From NCBI GenBank assembly GCA_030019325.1, contig JASEFB010000057.1:1-12346 (forward strand): 12,346 bases of DNA. Direction: 5' to 3'. The DNA comes from an archaeon (GTDB lineage: Archaea > Halobacteriota > Syntropharchaeia > Alkanophagales > Methanospirareceae). Below, one piece after another: positions 1-6,774 of this stretch (its first letter is position 1; every line of letters begins with the position of its first letter). Both the position numbers and the translations under genes were made by a program. The notes under the pieces were generated by a model. The model was not told where the DNA came from. It saw only the letters and a list, made by a program, of their open reading frames with translations, and did not search any database.

Positions 1-1052
1 CTCGAATTAGGGTCTTCCAGCGTGGTCTTCAAATGGTTCAGTATACGACCCCCAGTGAGCATCCCGCTTGCTGCTATCACAACACACGGTTCCTTCGAGT
101 TTGCGACATCCATAGACCTGCTGTATCCTTTTACGAAATCAAGAGTGCCGAAATGAAATGGATTCTCTCCTTTCAAGAACGAATCCCTGAACTCAGGACG
201 TAAATAGTTCTGGTGATGTCTGTATAAATAAGTTGCTTCTGTGCCTAAAGGTGTATCGAAATAAACAGGCATCTTTGGAAGTTCATCATCATCGTAAAGC
301 GACTTCAAGATATAAAGTATCTCTTGCGCTCGACCAACAGCAAATACAGGAATCAAAACCTTACCTTTGCGGGCAAAGGTATCGAGGGTTATTCTTTTAA
401 TGCTCTCTTTTGGTTCCGTCTTCGGATGCTGCTTCGCACCGTAAGTTGATTCGATGATCAAGAAGTCAGTATTTTCAAGCCTTGCCGGTTTGTTCATTAT
501 CGGCGAACGCCCATGTCCGATGTCACCGGTATAAACAAGCCTTCCAGCACCTGCTATATCCATAACTGCGATGCTTGCGCCCAGTATATGACCAGCGTCG
601 AGGAATGTCAACGTGATGTCATCAGTGGCGTCAACAGGAACACACCATTCCGAAACACTGAATTTATCCATTGCTTCCGTAACATCTTTCCCCGTGAACA
701 TAGGAGGAGTTGATGCCACTCCCTCCTCGGTCCTTCTTTCATATTCTTCTTTTTGTATCTCTGCACTGTCTTTTAAAAGCAGTTCAGCAACATCACGAGT
801 AGCTACTGTTGAATATATCTTCCCATCGAAACCTTCTGCAACAAGCTTAGGTAAAAGCCCGCAGTGGTCTATGTGAGAATGTGAAAGAACGACTAAATCT
901 ATCTCTTTTGGGTCAAATCGAAATCCCTTTATGTTCTCGCTTTTTTCCCCTTGTCTCTGCCCACAATCGAGCAAGAACTTACTTCTTCTCGTCTCTACAA
1001 GAATACAAGAGCCTGTAACTTCTTTCGCCGCACCTATGAACTGTATTTTCAT
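1..1052 (-). CDS. beta-CASP metallo-beta-lactamase ribonuclease, TTHA0252/Ysh1-like (3' end outside window)
   Basis: The minus-strand frame is open from the ATG at 1052 to the window edge, giving 350 residues. It carries the metallo-beta-lactamase motifs in order: D29-C-G, HSHIDH at 58-63 (two-zinc site), then DAGHILGAS and TGDIGH. The beta-CASP signatures follow: ESTYG (motif A), PVFAVGRAQE (motif B) and ASGMLTGGR (motif C). Known family role: zinc-dependent RNA endo/exonuclease related to CPSF-73, RNase J and Thermus TTHA0252, acting in cytoplasmic RNA processing or decay. No KH domains precede the catalytic domain, so it is not aCPSF1. It resembles the roughly 430-residue stand-alone type, so about 80 C-terminal residues, including the last metal histidine, lie outside. 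The start is supported by the family-typical opening MKIQFIGAAKEVTGS and a TATA box about 35 bases upstream. The gene diverges from hppA. The exact RNA substrate is unknown. Confidence 0.93.
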   Translation of the reverse strand, partial: MKIQFIGAAKEVTGSCILVETRRSKFLLDCGQRQGEKSENIKGFRFDPKEIDLVVLSHSHIDHCGLLPKLVAEGFDGKIYSTVATRDVAELLLKDSAEIQKEEYERRTEEGVASTPPMFTGKDVTEAMDKFSVSEWCVPVDATDDITLTFLDAGHILGASIAVMDIAGAGRLVYTGDIGHGRSPIMNKPARLENTDFLIIESTYGAKQHPKTEPKESIKRITLDTFARKGKVLIPVFAVGRAQEILYILKSLYDDDELPKMPVYFDTPLGTEATYLYRHHQNYLRPEFRDSFLKGENPFHFGTLDFVKGYSRSMDVANSKEPCVVIAASGMLTGGRILNHLKTTLEDPNS

Positions 1053-1082
1053 TGTCCCAAGCCAGCAAAGACCACAATATTT

Positions 1083-1090
1083 TATTTATA
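1083..1090 (-). promoter_or_regulatory. TATA box for the beta-CASP ribonuclease gene
   Basis: Read on the minus strand this is TATAAATA, a near-consensus archaeal TATA box. Its centre is about 35 bases before the ATG at 1052, so transcription would start around 1058-1062 and leave a leader of only a few bases. No Shine-Dalgarno sequence precedes the ATG, which agrees with a nearly leaderless message. Confidence 0.6.
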
Positions 1091-1092
1091 TG
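1085..1092 (+). promoter_or_regulatory. candidate TATA box for hppA, overlapping the divergent TATA
   Basis: TTTATATG on the plus strand overlaps the minus-strand TATA box of the divergent ribonuclease gene. Transcription would start near 1112-1116, giving a leader of about 55-60 bases before the hppA ATG. The overlap implies that the two promoters may compete for TBP, which is an inference. Confidence 0.45.
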
Positions 1093-1120
1093 TATAGAAT
1101 GAAAGAAGAAAAGTGCAGTA

Positions 1121-1143
1121 GCTCCTAAGAGCTCTAGAGGAGC
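1121..1143 (+). promoter_or_regulatory. inverted repeat in the hppA leader
   Basis: GCTCCT (1121-1126) and AGGAGC (1138-1143) are perfect inverted arms around an internal palindrome AGAGCTCT (1128-1135). The element lies between the inferred hppA start site and the ribosome binding GAGGT at 1156-1160. In RNA it would fold just ahead of the ribosome binding site. It could also be a DNA operator. Function is not shown by the sequence. Confidence 0.35.
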
Positions 1144-1171
1144 GTTAAAAGAACCGAGGTAAGTGTGGAGA

Positions 1172-3280
1172 ATGAACTTGCTCTGGTTGGCCCCGATTGC
1201 AGGGCTTGTAAGTTTGGTATTCGCCGCGATATTCGCAGTTTACACGCTCAAGCAGGAATCAGGCAGTGATAAAATGAATGCGATTTCAGGAGCTATTCAA
1301 GAGGGTGCAGCAGCGTACTTGAACCGGGAATACAAGACGATCGCGGTCGTTGCGGTAATAACCGCGGTGATATTACTCGTTGCCTTATCGAACTCCTTTG
1401 AAGGTGGGTTTTTTGATTCCGGACGAATTGCAATCGGGTTCCTGGTGGGTGCTGCGGGTTCTGCTGCGGCAGGCTATATTGGGATGTCCGTTTCGACACG
1501 GGGCAATACCCGGGTTGCTCAAGCGGCATTCTCAGGTGTACGAAAAGCACTTGGGATTGCGTTCAAGGGTGGTGCGGTAACTGGGCTTGCGGTGGTCGGG
1601 CTCGCGTTACTTGGGACGAGTTCTTTTTACATCCTTTTTGGCGGAGATCCACATGCGGTGGATCTCGTCGTGGGGTATGGGTTTGGTGCTTCTTTGATTT
1701 CGTTATTCGCCCGAATCGGAGGCGGGATCTACACAAAGGCAGCAGATGTGGGGGCTGACCTGGTGGGCAAGGTAGAAGCAGGAATTCCCGAGGACGATCC
1801 GAGAAATGCCGGTGTCATTGCAGATAATGTCGGTGACAACGTGGGTGACTGCGCAGGCATGGGAGCCGATCTCTTTGAGACCTACGTGGTTACGGCGATT
1901 GCGGCAATGCTCATAGGTGGGTTAATGATAACTGCGGGAGAGGTACCACAAGTTTTTCCCGGAATTGCATCAAGCTTAACAGTTATCGAATATCCGCTGG
2001 TTTTGGGTGCGGTTGCGATCTTCGCTTCGATTATAGCGATCTTTGCCGTGCGGATGGGCAGGAAAGAGAACATCATGGGGACGTTATACAGGGGCGTGAT
2101 TACCGCTGCGGTGCTCAGTGTTATTCTGTTCTACCCGGTAACCGTGCACTTATTTGGTACTAACCCAGCTGCTCATGCACTCTTCATCTCCGCAGTCGTG
2201 GGGATCATCATAATGGCCCTTATGGTGGTATCTACCGAATATTTCACACAGATCCATGCACCCGTAAAGTCAATTGCAGACGCCAGCAAGACAGGAGCAG
2301 GCACTAATCTTATTACTGGTCTTGCAATTGGTATGATGTCCTTGGGCTGGCCCGTGATAATCATCTGCAGCGGGATACTGGTTGCGTATCTCGTGCCATT
2401 CGTGGTTACCGGCGTGGGTATAGCTGGGCTGTACGGGATTTCAATTGCTGCAGTCGCGATGCTCTCGACCACTGGTATCATCGTTGCGCTCGACTCTTAC
2501 GGTCCGATTACGGACAATGCGGGCGGTATAGCAGAGATGGCTGACTTACCACCCGAGGTGAGAGACACGACTGACAAGCTCGATGCGGTTGGTAACACAA
2601 CGAAAGCGGTAACCAAGGGGTATGCAATCGCATCAGCGGCAATCGCAGCATTAGCACTGTTCTCCGATTATTTACATAAAATCGGTGGTGGCGTAACTGC
2701 GGCAGATTTTAGCCTCTTCAATCCCCTCGTGCTCGTCGGCTTACTAATTGGTGGGCTTTTACCCTTCATCTTCAGCTCGGTGATGATGCGTGCTGTGGGT
2801 AAAGGCGCATTCAAGATCGTTGAAGAGGTACGGAGGCAATTCAAGGAGATACCGGGCATATGGGAAGGCACAACGAAGCCGGAATACGGCAAATGCGTTG
2901 ACATCGTTACTTCCGCGGCGTTACGGGAAATGATCGTGCCGGGCATGATTGCCGTGGTAGTGCCTGTGGTTGTGGGTCTCTTGCTTGGTGCAATTGCGCT
3001 CGGCGGACTGTTGATCGGCGTGATTATTTCAGGATTGATGCTCGCGCTGATGATGGCGAATGGCGGTGCAGCCTGGGACAATGCGAAGAAGATGATCGAG
3101 GATGGTTATCTTGGTGGAAAGGGAAGTGATGCGCATAAAGCTGCAGTCGTGGGCGATACGGTCGGGGATCCGTTCAAAGATACCGCAGGTCCAGCGATTA
3201 ATCCGCTCATCAAGGCAATGAATATGGTTGCCATCCTGTTCTCGTCGTTGTTCCTGGCTACGGGCGTTTTGCCGATGTGA
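1172..3280 (+). CDS. hppA: membrane-bound proton-pumping pyrophosphatase, K+-independent type
   Basis: This 702-residue, highly hydrophobic protein has the length and about 16 helices of integral membrane pyrophosphatases, which couple PPi hydrolysis to ion export across the cytoplasmic membrane. The substrate signature DVGADLVGKVE is at 192-202, followed by an aspartate-rich run (EDDPRN, DNVGDNVGD) that binds Mg-PPi. A second acidic cluster sits near the C-terminus (GDTVGDPFKDTAGP). GNTTKA with Lys478, and Thr three residues later, is the known mark of K+-independent enzymes; K+-dependent ones have Ala there. The ion is therefore most likely H+, but this is inferred. The ATG at 1172 was chosen over GTG at 1163 because GAGGT at 1156-1160 lies 11 bases before the ATG and only 2 before the GTG, and MNLLWLAPIAG is a usual opening for the family. 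It stands alone, divergent from the ribonuclease. Confidence 0.96.
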   Translation: MNLLWLAPIAGLVSLVFAAIFAVYTLKQESGSDKMNAISGAIQEGAAAYLNREYKTIAVVAVITAVILLVALSNSFEGGFFDSGRIAIGFLVGAAGSAAAGYIGMSVSTRGNTRVAQAAFSGVRKALGIAFKGGAVTGLAVVGLALLGTSSFYILFGGDPHAVDLVVGYGFGASLISLFARIGGGIYTKAADVGADLVGKVEAGIPEDDPRNAGVIADNVGDNVGDCAGMGADLFETYVVTAIAAMLIGGLMITAGEVPQVFPGIASSLTVIEYPLVLGAVAIFASIIAIFAVRMGRKENIMGTLYRGVITAAVLSVILFYPVTVHLFGTNPAAHALFISAVVGIIIMALMVVSTEYFTQIHAPVKSIADASKTGAGTNLITGLAIGMMSLGWPVIIICSGILVAYLVPFVVTGVGIAGLYGISIAAVAMLSTTGIIVALDSYGPITDNAGGIAEMADLPPEVRDTTDKLDAVGNTTKAVTKGYAIASAAIAALALFSDYLHKIGGGVTAADFSLFNPLVLVGLLIGGLLPFIFSSVMMRAVGKGAFKIVEEVRRQFKEIPGIWEGTTKPEYGKCVDIVTSAALREMIVPGMIAVVVPVVVGLLLGAIALGGLLIGVIISGLMLALMMANGGAAWDNAKKMIEDGYLGGKGSDAHKAAVVGDTVGDPFKDTAGPAINPLIKAMNMVAILFSSLFLATGVLPM

Positions 3281-3417
3281 AAAGAGCGAAAATAGAAATA
3301 GGTTGCAGGATCCTTCGTACACGCAGTACATGAGAATATATTAGGTATCTAATGCTCAGGTAGAAAGAACTACAAGATATGAACATTTGAGGTACCAATA
3401 AAGTCAGATTGTTCGGG
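3281..3417. other. intergenic stretch with weak inverted repeat
   Basis: No gene is visible on either strand. The only structure is a broken inverted repeat: TGAG (3331-3334) and ATTAG (3340-3344) pair with CTAAT (3349-3353) and CTCA (3355-3358). It follows hppA by about 50 bases but has no T tract, so a role in ending hppA transcription is only possible. Confidence 0.25.
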
Positions 3418-3661
3418 CTATTCTTCAGCATCCCTCCTCCTGATTAGCTCCCCCTCATCTATCACCCTCACTTCCGGCTTATTTTATCACAAACCAAAAT
3501 CACTGTGGCTTCTAACCCTATAAAGTGCTCTTCGATACATGCCATCTCCTCAGGCGAAAGCGGCTCGACGGCACACGGCCTTAACCGCGTATTGAGCTGC
3601 ACCTCATCCGGCTGTATTCAGAAGCGATGCGCGCCATTGCTGCCCCTGATTCTGTATTCAT
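3418..3661 (-). pseudogene. C-terminal remnant of a COG0731-type radical SAM protein
   Basis: The minus strand encodes a recognisable C-terminal part in three frames. First (3661-3608) is a piece reading ESGAAMARIASEYSR. After a shift comes PDEVQLNTRLRPC and AVEPLSPEEM (from 3617). After a second shift near 3480-3490 comes KPEVRVIDEGELIRRR, ending at a TAG at 3418-3420. The pattern PDEVQxNTxLRPCxVxPLS and the closing RRR tail match, from memory, the radical SAM family related to wyosine synthetase (COG0731). Two frameshifts and the lack of a start make it non-functional. The first shift is explained by loss of one copy of a ten-base repeat ATACAGCCGG, since two copies would read SRIQPDEV. The matching N-terminal remnant is at 5084-5251 on the same strand; about half the gene is missing between them. 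Confidence 0.75.
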
Positions 3662-3681
3662 CTTTCATTACCCGAAAAGAT

Positions 3682-3718
3682 TTTATATCCAGAAACTTTG
3701 GTTTAAAGGTAAGGAGAT
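3682..3718 (+). promoter_or_regulatory. promoter and ribosome binding site of the surface-protein gene
   Basis: TTTATATC at 3682-3689 is a plausible TATA box, placing transcription start near 3710. AAGGAGAT at 3711-3718 is a strong Shine-Dalgarno match 11 bases before the ATG at 3730. The promoter lies immediately after the radical SAM remnant, so the two downstream genes carry their own expression signal. Confidence 0.5.
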
Positions 3719-3729
3719 AAAGAAAGGAT

Positions 3730-4782
3730 ATGGACTCAAACTCTGACCAAGGTAAACACCTGGCAATTGCAACTGCTGCGGTAGTTTTGGTGTTTTTAGT
3801 GCTTGTTATATTAGTAGCAACGATTGGCGGTGGTTTAGAAAGACACGAATGGTCAGAGATAAGAATTGCCGATATTGACATATCTGCGGAAGCGCTTGGT
3901 ATCGCAGAGGCATCGCTCAATGTAACCACGTATCTTGACAACGGAGGGGACGCCCAATCAGGCGATATCGATATCGTGGTGAAGGCATACGATGCGGCTA
4001 CGAATTTGCTCGTCACTTCCAACCAGACGAACGTCGGGGTGATAGGAGGGAAAGAGACAAAATCCGCGAGCACCTCCGTGAAAATTCCAAAGGCAGGCGG
4101 GTATAAACTTCAAATCGTTGTTTTTGAAGATGATAAAGGTGTACAGCGTGCAGAAACCATGATTTACGGCTTAACAAGTCTGGAACCTCCTTCTGTCGCA
4201 AAAATCGCGATACGAGAAATTGATTTCTTCGTTGAAGCGGTAGAAGTAGAGCGTGAAAGAGCCAGAGAATATGTAATCATCAATATCACGCTCTACGTTG
4301 ACAATCTCGGGAGAGATGTCAGCGGTCTGAGCGCATTTATAAAGGCGCGGGACAATGAAACGAGATTAATAGCGGATAAGGGGTGGAAAGACCTCGGCGT
4401 GCTCAAAGAAGGCACGACATCGCTACATTACGCAGAACTGAGAGTGCTCAATGGCAGGGATTACATCGTTGAAGTTCAGATATGGCAATCAGAACGGGTA
4501 ATAAAAGAAAGCAGTGGGATGGTCCTCTTAAGCCCGTTTGCAAATAAAACGGTGGTATTGGAGACAAAGGAGAAAACGGTAGAGATTTCACCGACAATCA
4601 AAATATCTGATTTTATTCGCCCCTCGTGGGGATATGAAGAAGAGGGTTACAAAGCACCGGTTCCTATGCCTATGCCTGCCGCCCCAGCAGAACCAGGCTT
4701 TGAAGTTTTACCCGCAGCTTTTGCACTCCTCATTGCTTCCGTGTTATTATTGAAGATAAAGAAAAGGAGAAAAGGTGTGTAA
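3730..4782 (+). CDS. cell-surface protein with duplicated DUF7490-like domain and PGF-CTERM-like tail
   Basis: The 350-residue protein has a short N-terminal cytoplasmic stretch, a membrane helix at about 11-34 and two similar extracellular domains. The domains align through LNVTTYLDNGG / INITLYVDNLG, a beta-rich middle and closing segments GYKLQIVVFED / DYIVEVQIWQS, so they arose by duplication (about 42-150 and 157-270). Five N-glycosylation sequons (NVT, NQT, NIT, NET, NKT) fit an outside location. A proline-rich linker leads to PGF at 322-324, a hydrophobic stretch and KIKKRRK, the three-part pattern of PGF-CTERM archaeosortase substrates. Processing and lipid anchoring are therefore likely but not proven. 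The fold matches what I know as DUF7490; function is unknown. It is followed eight bases later by a two-helix membrane protein, probably co-transcribed. The pair sits between two halves of a broken radical SAM gene. Confidence 0.85.
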   Translation: MDSNSDQGKHLAIATAAVVLVFLVLVILVATIGGGLERHEWSEIRIADIDISAEALGIAEASLNVTTYLDNGGDAQSGDIDIVVKAYDAATNLLVTSNQTNVGVIGGKETKSASTSVKIPKAGGYKLQIVVFEDDKGVQRAETMIYGLTSLEPPSVAKIAIREIDFFVEAVEVERERAREYVIINITLYVDNLGRDVSGLSAFIKARDNETRLIADKGWKDLGVLKEGTTSLHYAELRVLNGRDYIVEVQIWQSERVIKESSGMVLLSPFANKTVVLETKEKTVEISPTIKISDFIRPSWGYEEEGYKAPVPMPMPAAPAEPGFEVLPAAFALLIASVLLLKIKKRRKGV

Positions 4783-4790
4783 GAAGAGAA

Positions 4791-5075
4791 ATGGAAAAAG
4801 CGAAAGAAAAAGGGGATGAGACTGTAAAGGGAAAAGTGAAAGGTGAAGGGAGATTTGCACCCGAGGATATGTTCAGATATTTCAGGTTTGGCGTATTCGT
4901 AATCCTCATGCTTTTACTTCTGGTAGCTACCTTTCAATTCTATTTCTTCGCTCTGAATGCTATCTCCACGCTCTTTAAGTACGAATACCACTCTTTGGTG
5001 CAAGCAGGCTTCGCAGCGTGTATCATCGCGATTGTTGTTTATCTTCTGAGAGCGGTGCTGATAAAGGAGAAATGA
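4791..5075 (+). CDS. small two-helix membrane protein, unknown function
   Basis: This 94-residue protein starts with a lysine/glutamate-rich soluble stretch (1-22). A segment FRYFRFGVFVILMLLLL then opens a first membrane helix (about 32-55), and a second helix follows at about 69-87, with a basic end IKEK. Both ends would be cytoplasmic under the positive-inside rule. I do not recognise a characterised family. The gene begins eight bases after the stop of the preceding surface-protein gene and shares its direction, so the two are likely one transcript. A membrane partner of that surface protein is the simplest inference. The ribosome binding site is weak (AGAAGAGA before the ATG), which is common for the second gene of a tightly spaced pair. 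It ends just before the radical SAM N-terminal remnant on the other strand. Confidence 0.75.
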   Translation: MEKAKEKGDETVKGKVKGEGRFAPEDMFRYFRFGVFVILMLLLLVATFQFYFFALNAISTLFKYEYHSLVQAGFAACIIAIVVYLLRAVLIKEK

Positions 5076-5083
5076 GAGCGCGA

Positions 5084-5251
5084 TCATCCCGTCCGTACAT
5101 AAATCTTTCGTTCTGTGGGTTTATTCACCGTTCTCCCAAGCTGGCAATACAAGCAGTCAAACGAGCAGGTCTACTCATTGGTTCTCAAAATATCCATACC
5201 AAACGACCTACCCCATCGCCACGATGCCACAGGACCATACACGAATCCCAT
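5084..5251 (-). pseudogene. N-terminal remnant of a COG0731-type radical SAM protein
   Basis: On the minus strand an ATG at 5251-5249 opens MGFVYGPVASWRWGRS. The frame meets an amber stop at codon 27 (5173-5171) and continues TCSFDCLYCQLGRT before a TGA at codon 56 (5086-5084). CSFDCLYC is the CxxxCxxC motif that binds the radical SAM iron-sulfur cluster, and YGPVxSxRxGxS before it is typical of the COG0731 family, which usually reads PSRRLG where this has ASWRWG. The ATG directly follows the TAA of the metallo-hydrolase gene (5254-5252), so the intact gene was probably the second gene of that operon. After codon 55 the similarity ends. The remaining C-terminal part lies at 3418-3661 beyond two opposite-strand genes. 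The stop codons and missing middle make it a pseudogene. Confidence 0.8.
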
Positions 5252-5917
5252 TTATAATTCGATCACCATTCCCGCTCCACACCGTACTACTTTTCTTGGA
5301 TACATTTCCAATATCTCTTTCTTCCGTATCGTGCCATGGCAGGGTATTATCAGTTCCAAACCGTGTAACAATTCCAGCTTCTTGAAACCGTGAAAACCGC
5401 CGATCACGCCATAGAGCTTACCGAAAGCCTTTGCAGCCTCAAAAATCCTCTCCAAGCCGGGATGCCCACAGCCGGTTACCACAACTACACCTTCGCCTCC
5501 TTTCGTTTTTAAAACCAATGATTGTTCCGTAAGCAAAAGTACTATTCTAAGTTCTCCTGTTGTATAAACTCCTGGGACGATCTCCTTTGGTTCTGATACT
5601 TCAACAATGCTCGCTGCTTTCTTCGCAATATGTTTCTTCAATCCGAGCGGGAACGAACTGGGTAGACATACTGCAACGCCGGGATGTAGCACCGCTTTAA
5701 GACCCCCAATATGGTCCCAATGCTTGTGTGATAGTGCAATGATATCAATGTCTTCTTTTTGTATCCCAAACTGCTGCAAGTTGTGAATCAATATCTCGCC
5801 CGATGCTCCGGTATCAAACAGTACTTTCCAGTCCTCCGTTTCGATCAAACATGAAAATCCCCAGTCGTTTATGAATCCTTCGTTCGCTTCATTATCATAT
5901 ACTATGCTCAGTTTCAC
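5252..5917 (-). CDS. COG1237 metallo-beta-lactamase-fold hydrolase
   Basis: The 221-residue protein is a complete single-domain metallo-beta-lactamase fold. Metal-binding features are D35-T-G, SHKHWDH at 63-69, TGCGHPG around 149-154, GGFHGF at 173-178 and IPCHGT at 191-196. The H-K-H-W-D-H form and the TGCGHPG segment mark the COG1237 subgroup, which includes proteins annotated as 7,8-dihydropterin-6-methyl-4-(beta-D-ribofuranosyl)-aminobenzene-5'-phosphate synthase. That name should not be taken as the proven reaction here. It is a soluble cytoplasmic protein without a signal peptide. The start is GTG at 5917, giving the usual opening MKLSIVYDNE, with AGGAAA just upstream. It diverges from the multidrug-export-like gene and was probably followed in the same operon by the now-broken radical SAM gene, whose ATG abuts its stop. 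Confidence 0.88.
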   Translation of the reverse strand: MKLSIVYDNEANEGFINDWGFSCLIETEDWKVLFDTGASGEILIHNLQQFGIQKEDIDIIALSHKHWDHIGGLKAVLHPGVAVCLPSSFPLGLKKHIAKKAASIVEVSEPKEIVPGVYTTGELRIVLLLTEQSLVLKTKGGEGVVVVTGCGHPGLERIFEAAKAFGKLYGVIGGFHGFKKLELLHGLELIIPCHGTIRKKEILEMYPRKVVRCGAGMVIEL

Positions 5918-5997
5918 TTTCCTACGGCTTTATATCTGATATTCCATAAATTAAAAGTATAATTCAATCTCGACGCACAGAGTAGAAAGACAGGTAG
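5918..5997. promoter_or_regulatory. divergent promoter region, metallo-hydrolase / Sm_multidrug_ex gene
   Basis: This 80-base AT-rich gap must hold both promoters. The A/T run around 5944-5956 can serve as a TATA element in either direction. On the minus strand it would start transcription about seven bases before the GTG at 5917. On the plus strand it would start near 5975, leaving AGGTAG (5991-5996) as a weak ribosome site right before the ATG at 5998. Assignments are approximate. Confidence 0.35.
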
Positions 5998-6591
5998 ATG
6001 ATAAAAGAGATGGAGATGACTGTGAGGGAAAAGATAAAGATAGTGATAAAGATGAATAAGATCGCATTAGCCAAGCTCCTTATTCCTTTTGGTATCGCTG
6101 GTTTCACCGTGGCATTTTTAGGGCTCTTCTTCCCGGAGGATTTTGGGAAATATGTGACTGTGTTCGGTGTTTATTCATTTCTGCCTCTTATTGGTACATT
6201 ATCTGTCGTTCCAACAGGGTTAAGACTTGGCATTCCTCCGGTACCTCTTATATCGTTTATCATTTTCACGGACGCCGTGCTCGCTTTATTTTTGGTCTGG
6301 AACTTCGATTACGCGAAGAAAGTACCAGGTATAGGAGAGCTGGTCGAAAGGGTAGAGAGAAGTGGAGAAGAGGCAATAAGAAAATATAAATGGGCGAAGC
6401 GATTTGGGTTTATAGGGGTAGTCCTTTTGGTCATATTTCCACTCCAATGGACCGGGGCGGGGGTCGGCTCGATAGTGGGGCGGCTCATCGGAATGCCATC
6501 TTTGATGACATGGCTTGCGGTGATTATCGGCACGTTTATTCGATCTACCATAGCAACGCTTATTTGTTTGGGCGCAGTATCGTTCTTCTAA
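5998..6591 (+). CDS. putative small multidrug export protein (Sm_multidrug_ex, COG2426)
   Basis: The 197-residue membrane protein has about four to five hydrophobic segments: near 27-45, 53-70, 78-98, 137-152 and 172-195. A charged loop between the third and fourth (GELVERVERSGEEAIRKYKW) is followed by RFGFIGVVLLVIFPLQWTGA. The sequence GxxGVxLxxxFPLxxTGA, with the flanking amphipathic region, is the hallmark of the Sm_multidrug_ex family (COG2426). The transport role is a family label without firm biochemical proof; the structural relation to DedA-like membrane proteins is also possible. The N-terminus contains several methionines (1, 5, 7 and 19), and the true start may be at a later one. 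It is a single gene, with a TATA-led tRNA-Ser following. Nothing in the neighbourhood suggests a particular substrate. Confidence 0.8.
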   Translation: MIKEMEMTVREKIKIVIKMNKIALAKLLIPFGIAGFTVAFLGLFFPEDFGKYVTVFGVYSFLPLIGTLSVVPTGLRLGIPPVPLISFIIFTDAVLALFLVWNFDYAKKVPGIGELVERVERSGEEAIRKYKWAKRFGFIGVVLLVIFPLQWTGAGVGSIVGRLIGMPSLMTWLAVIIGTFIRSTIATLICLGAVSFF

Positions 6592-6614
6592 AATCTTCCC
6601 TGTGCATCAATAGA

Positions 6615-6622
6615 TTTATAAA
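6615..6622 (+). promoter_or_regulatory. candidate TATA box for tRNA-Ser
   Basis: TTTATAAA is a perfect archaeal TATA consensus 55 bases before the mature tRNA-Ser 5' end, predicting a 5' leader of about 30 bases that RNase P would remove. A weaker AT-rich element near 6631-6641 would give a shorter leader. Confidence 0.5.
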
Positions 6623-6676
6623 AAGAACTCATTTATCTTTTAGTAGAGGGTTCCTGGTGGAACAGAAACCGGGGAA

Positions 6677-6762
6677 GCCAGGGTGGCAGAGTGGACAAAT
6701 GCGGTGGCCTCGAGAGCCACTGTCCCGAAAGGGACTCTCAGGTTCGAATCCTGATCCTGGCG
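6677..6762 (+). tRNA. tRNA-Ser (anticodon CGA)
   Basis: The 86-base sequence folds as a class II tRNA. The acceptor arm is GCCAGGG with TCCTGGC and a G discriminator at 6762. The anticodon stem GTGGC/GCCAC encloses loop CTCGAGA with CGA at 6711-6713, which reads UCG. The long variable arm has stem GTCCC-GAAA-GGGAC. The T arm is TCAGG-TTCGAAT-CCTGA. The long variable arm and the G discriminator are serine identity features. No intron is seen, and the 3' CCA is not encoded. Confidence 0.95.
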
Positions 6763-6774
6763 TAAAGAAAAGAT

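Noticed and set aside
1163..1171. GTG at 1163 as the hppA start
   Set aside because: The GAGGT ribosome site would be only two bases away; the ATG at 1172 has workable spacing and the usual family N-terminus.
3618..4073. A 151-codon minus-strand open frame under the surface-protein gene
   Set aside because: It is antisense to a well-supported gene and runs into the radical SAM remnant in a frame that gives no family similarity there (ending NGAHRF), so it is a shadow.
5171..5173. The amber codon in the radical SAM remnant as a pyrrolysine codon
   Set aside because: The same gene has lost its middle and has two frameshifts and a later TGA, so read-through would not give a working protein.
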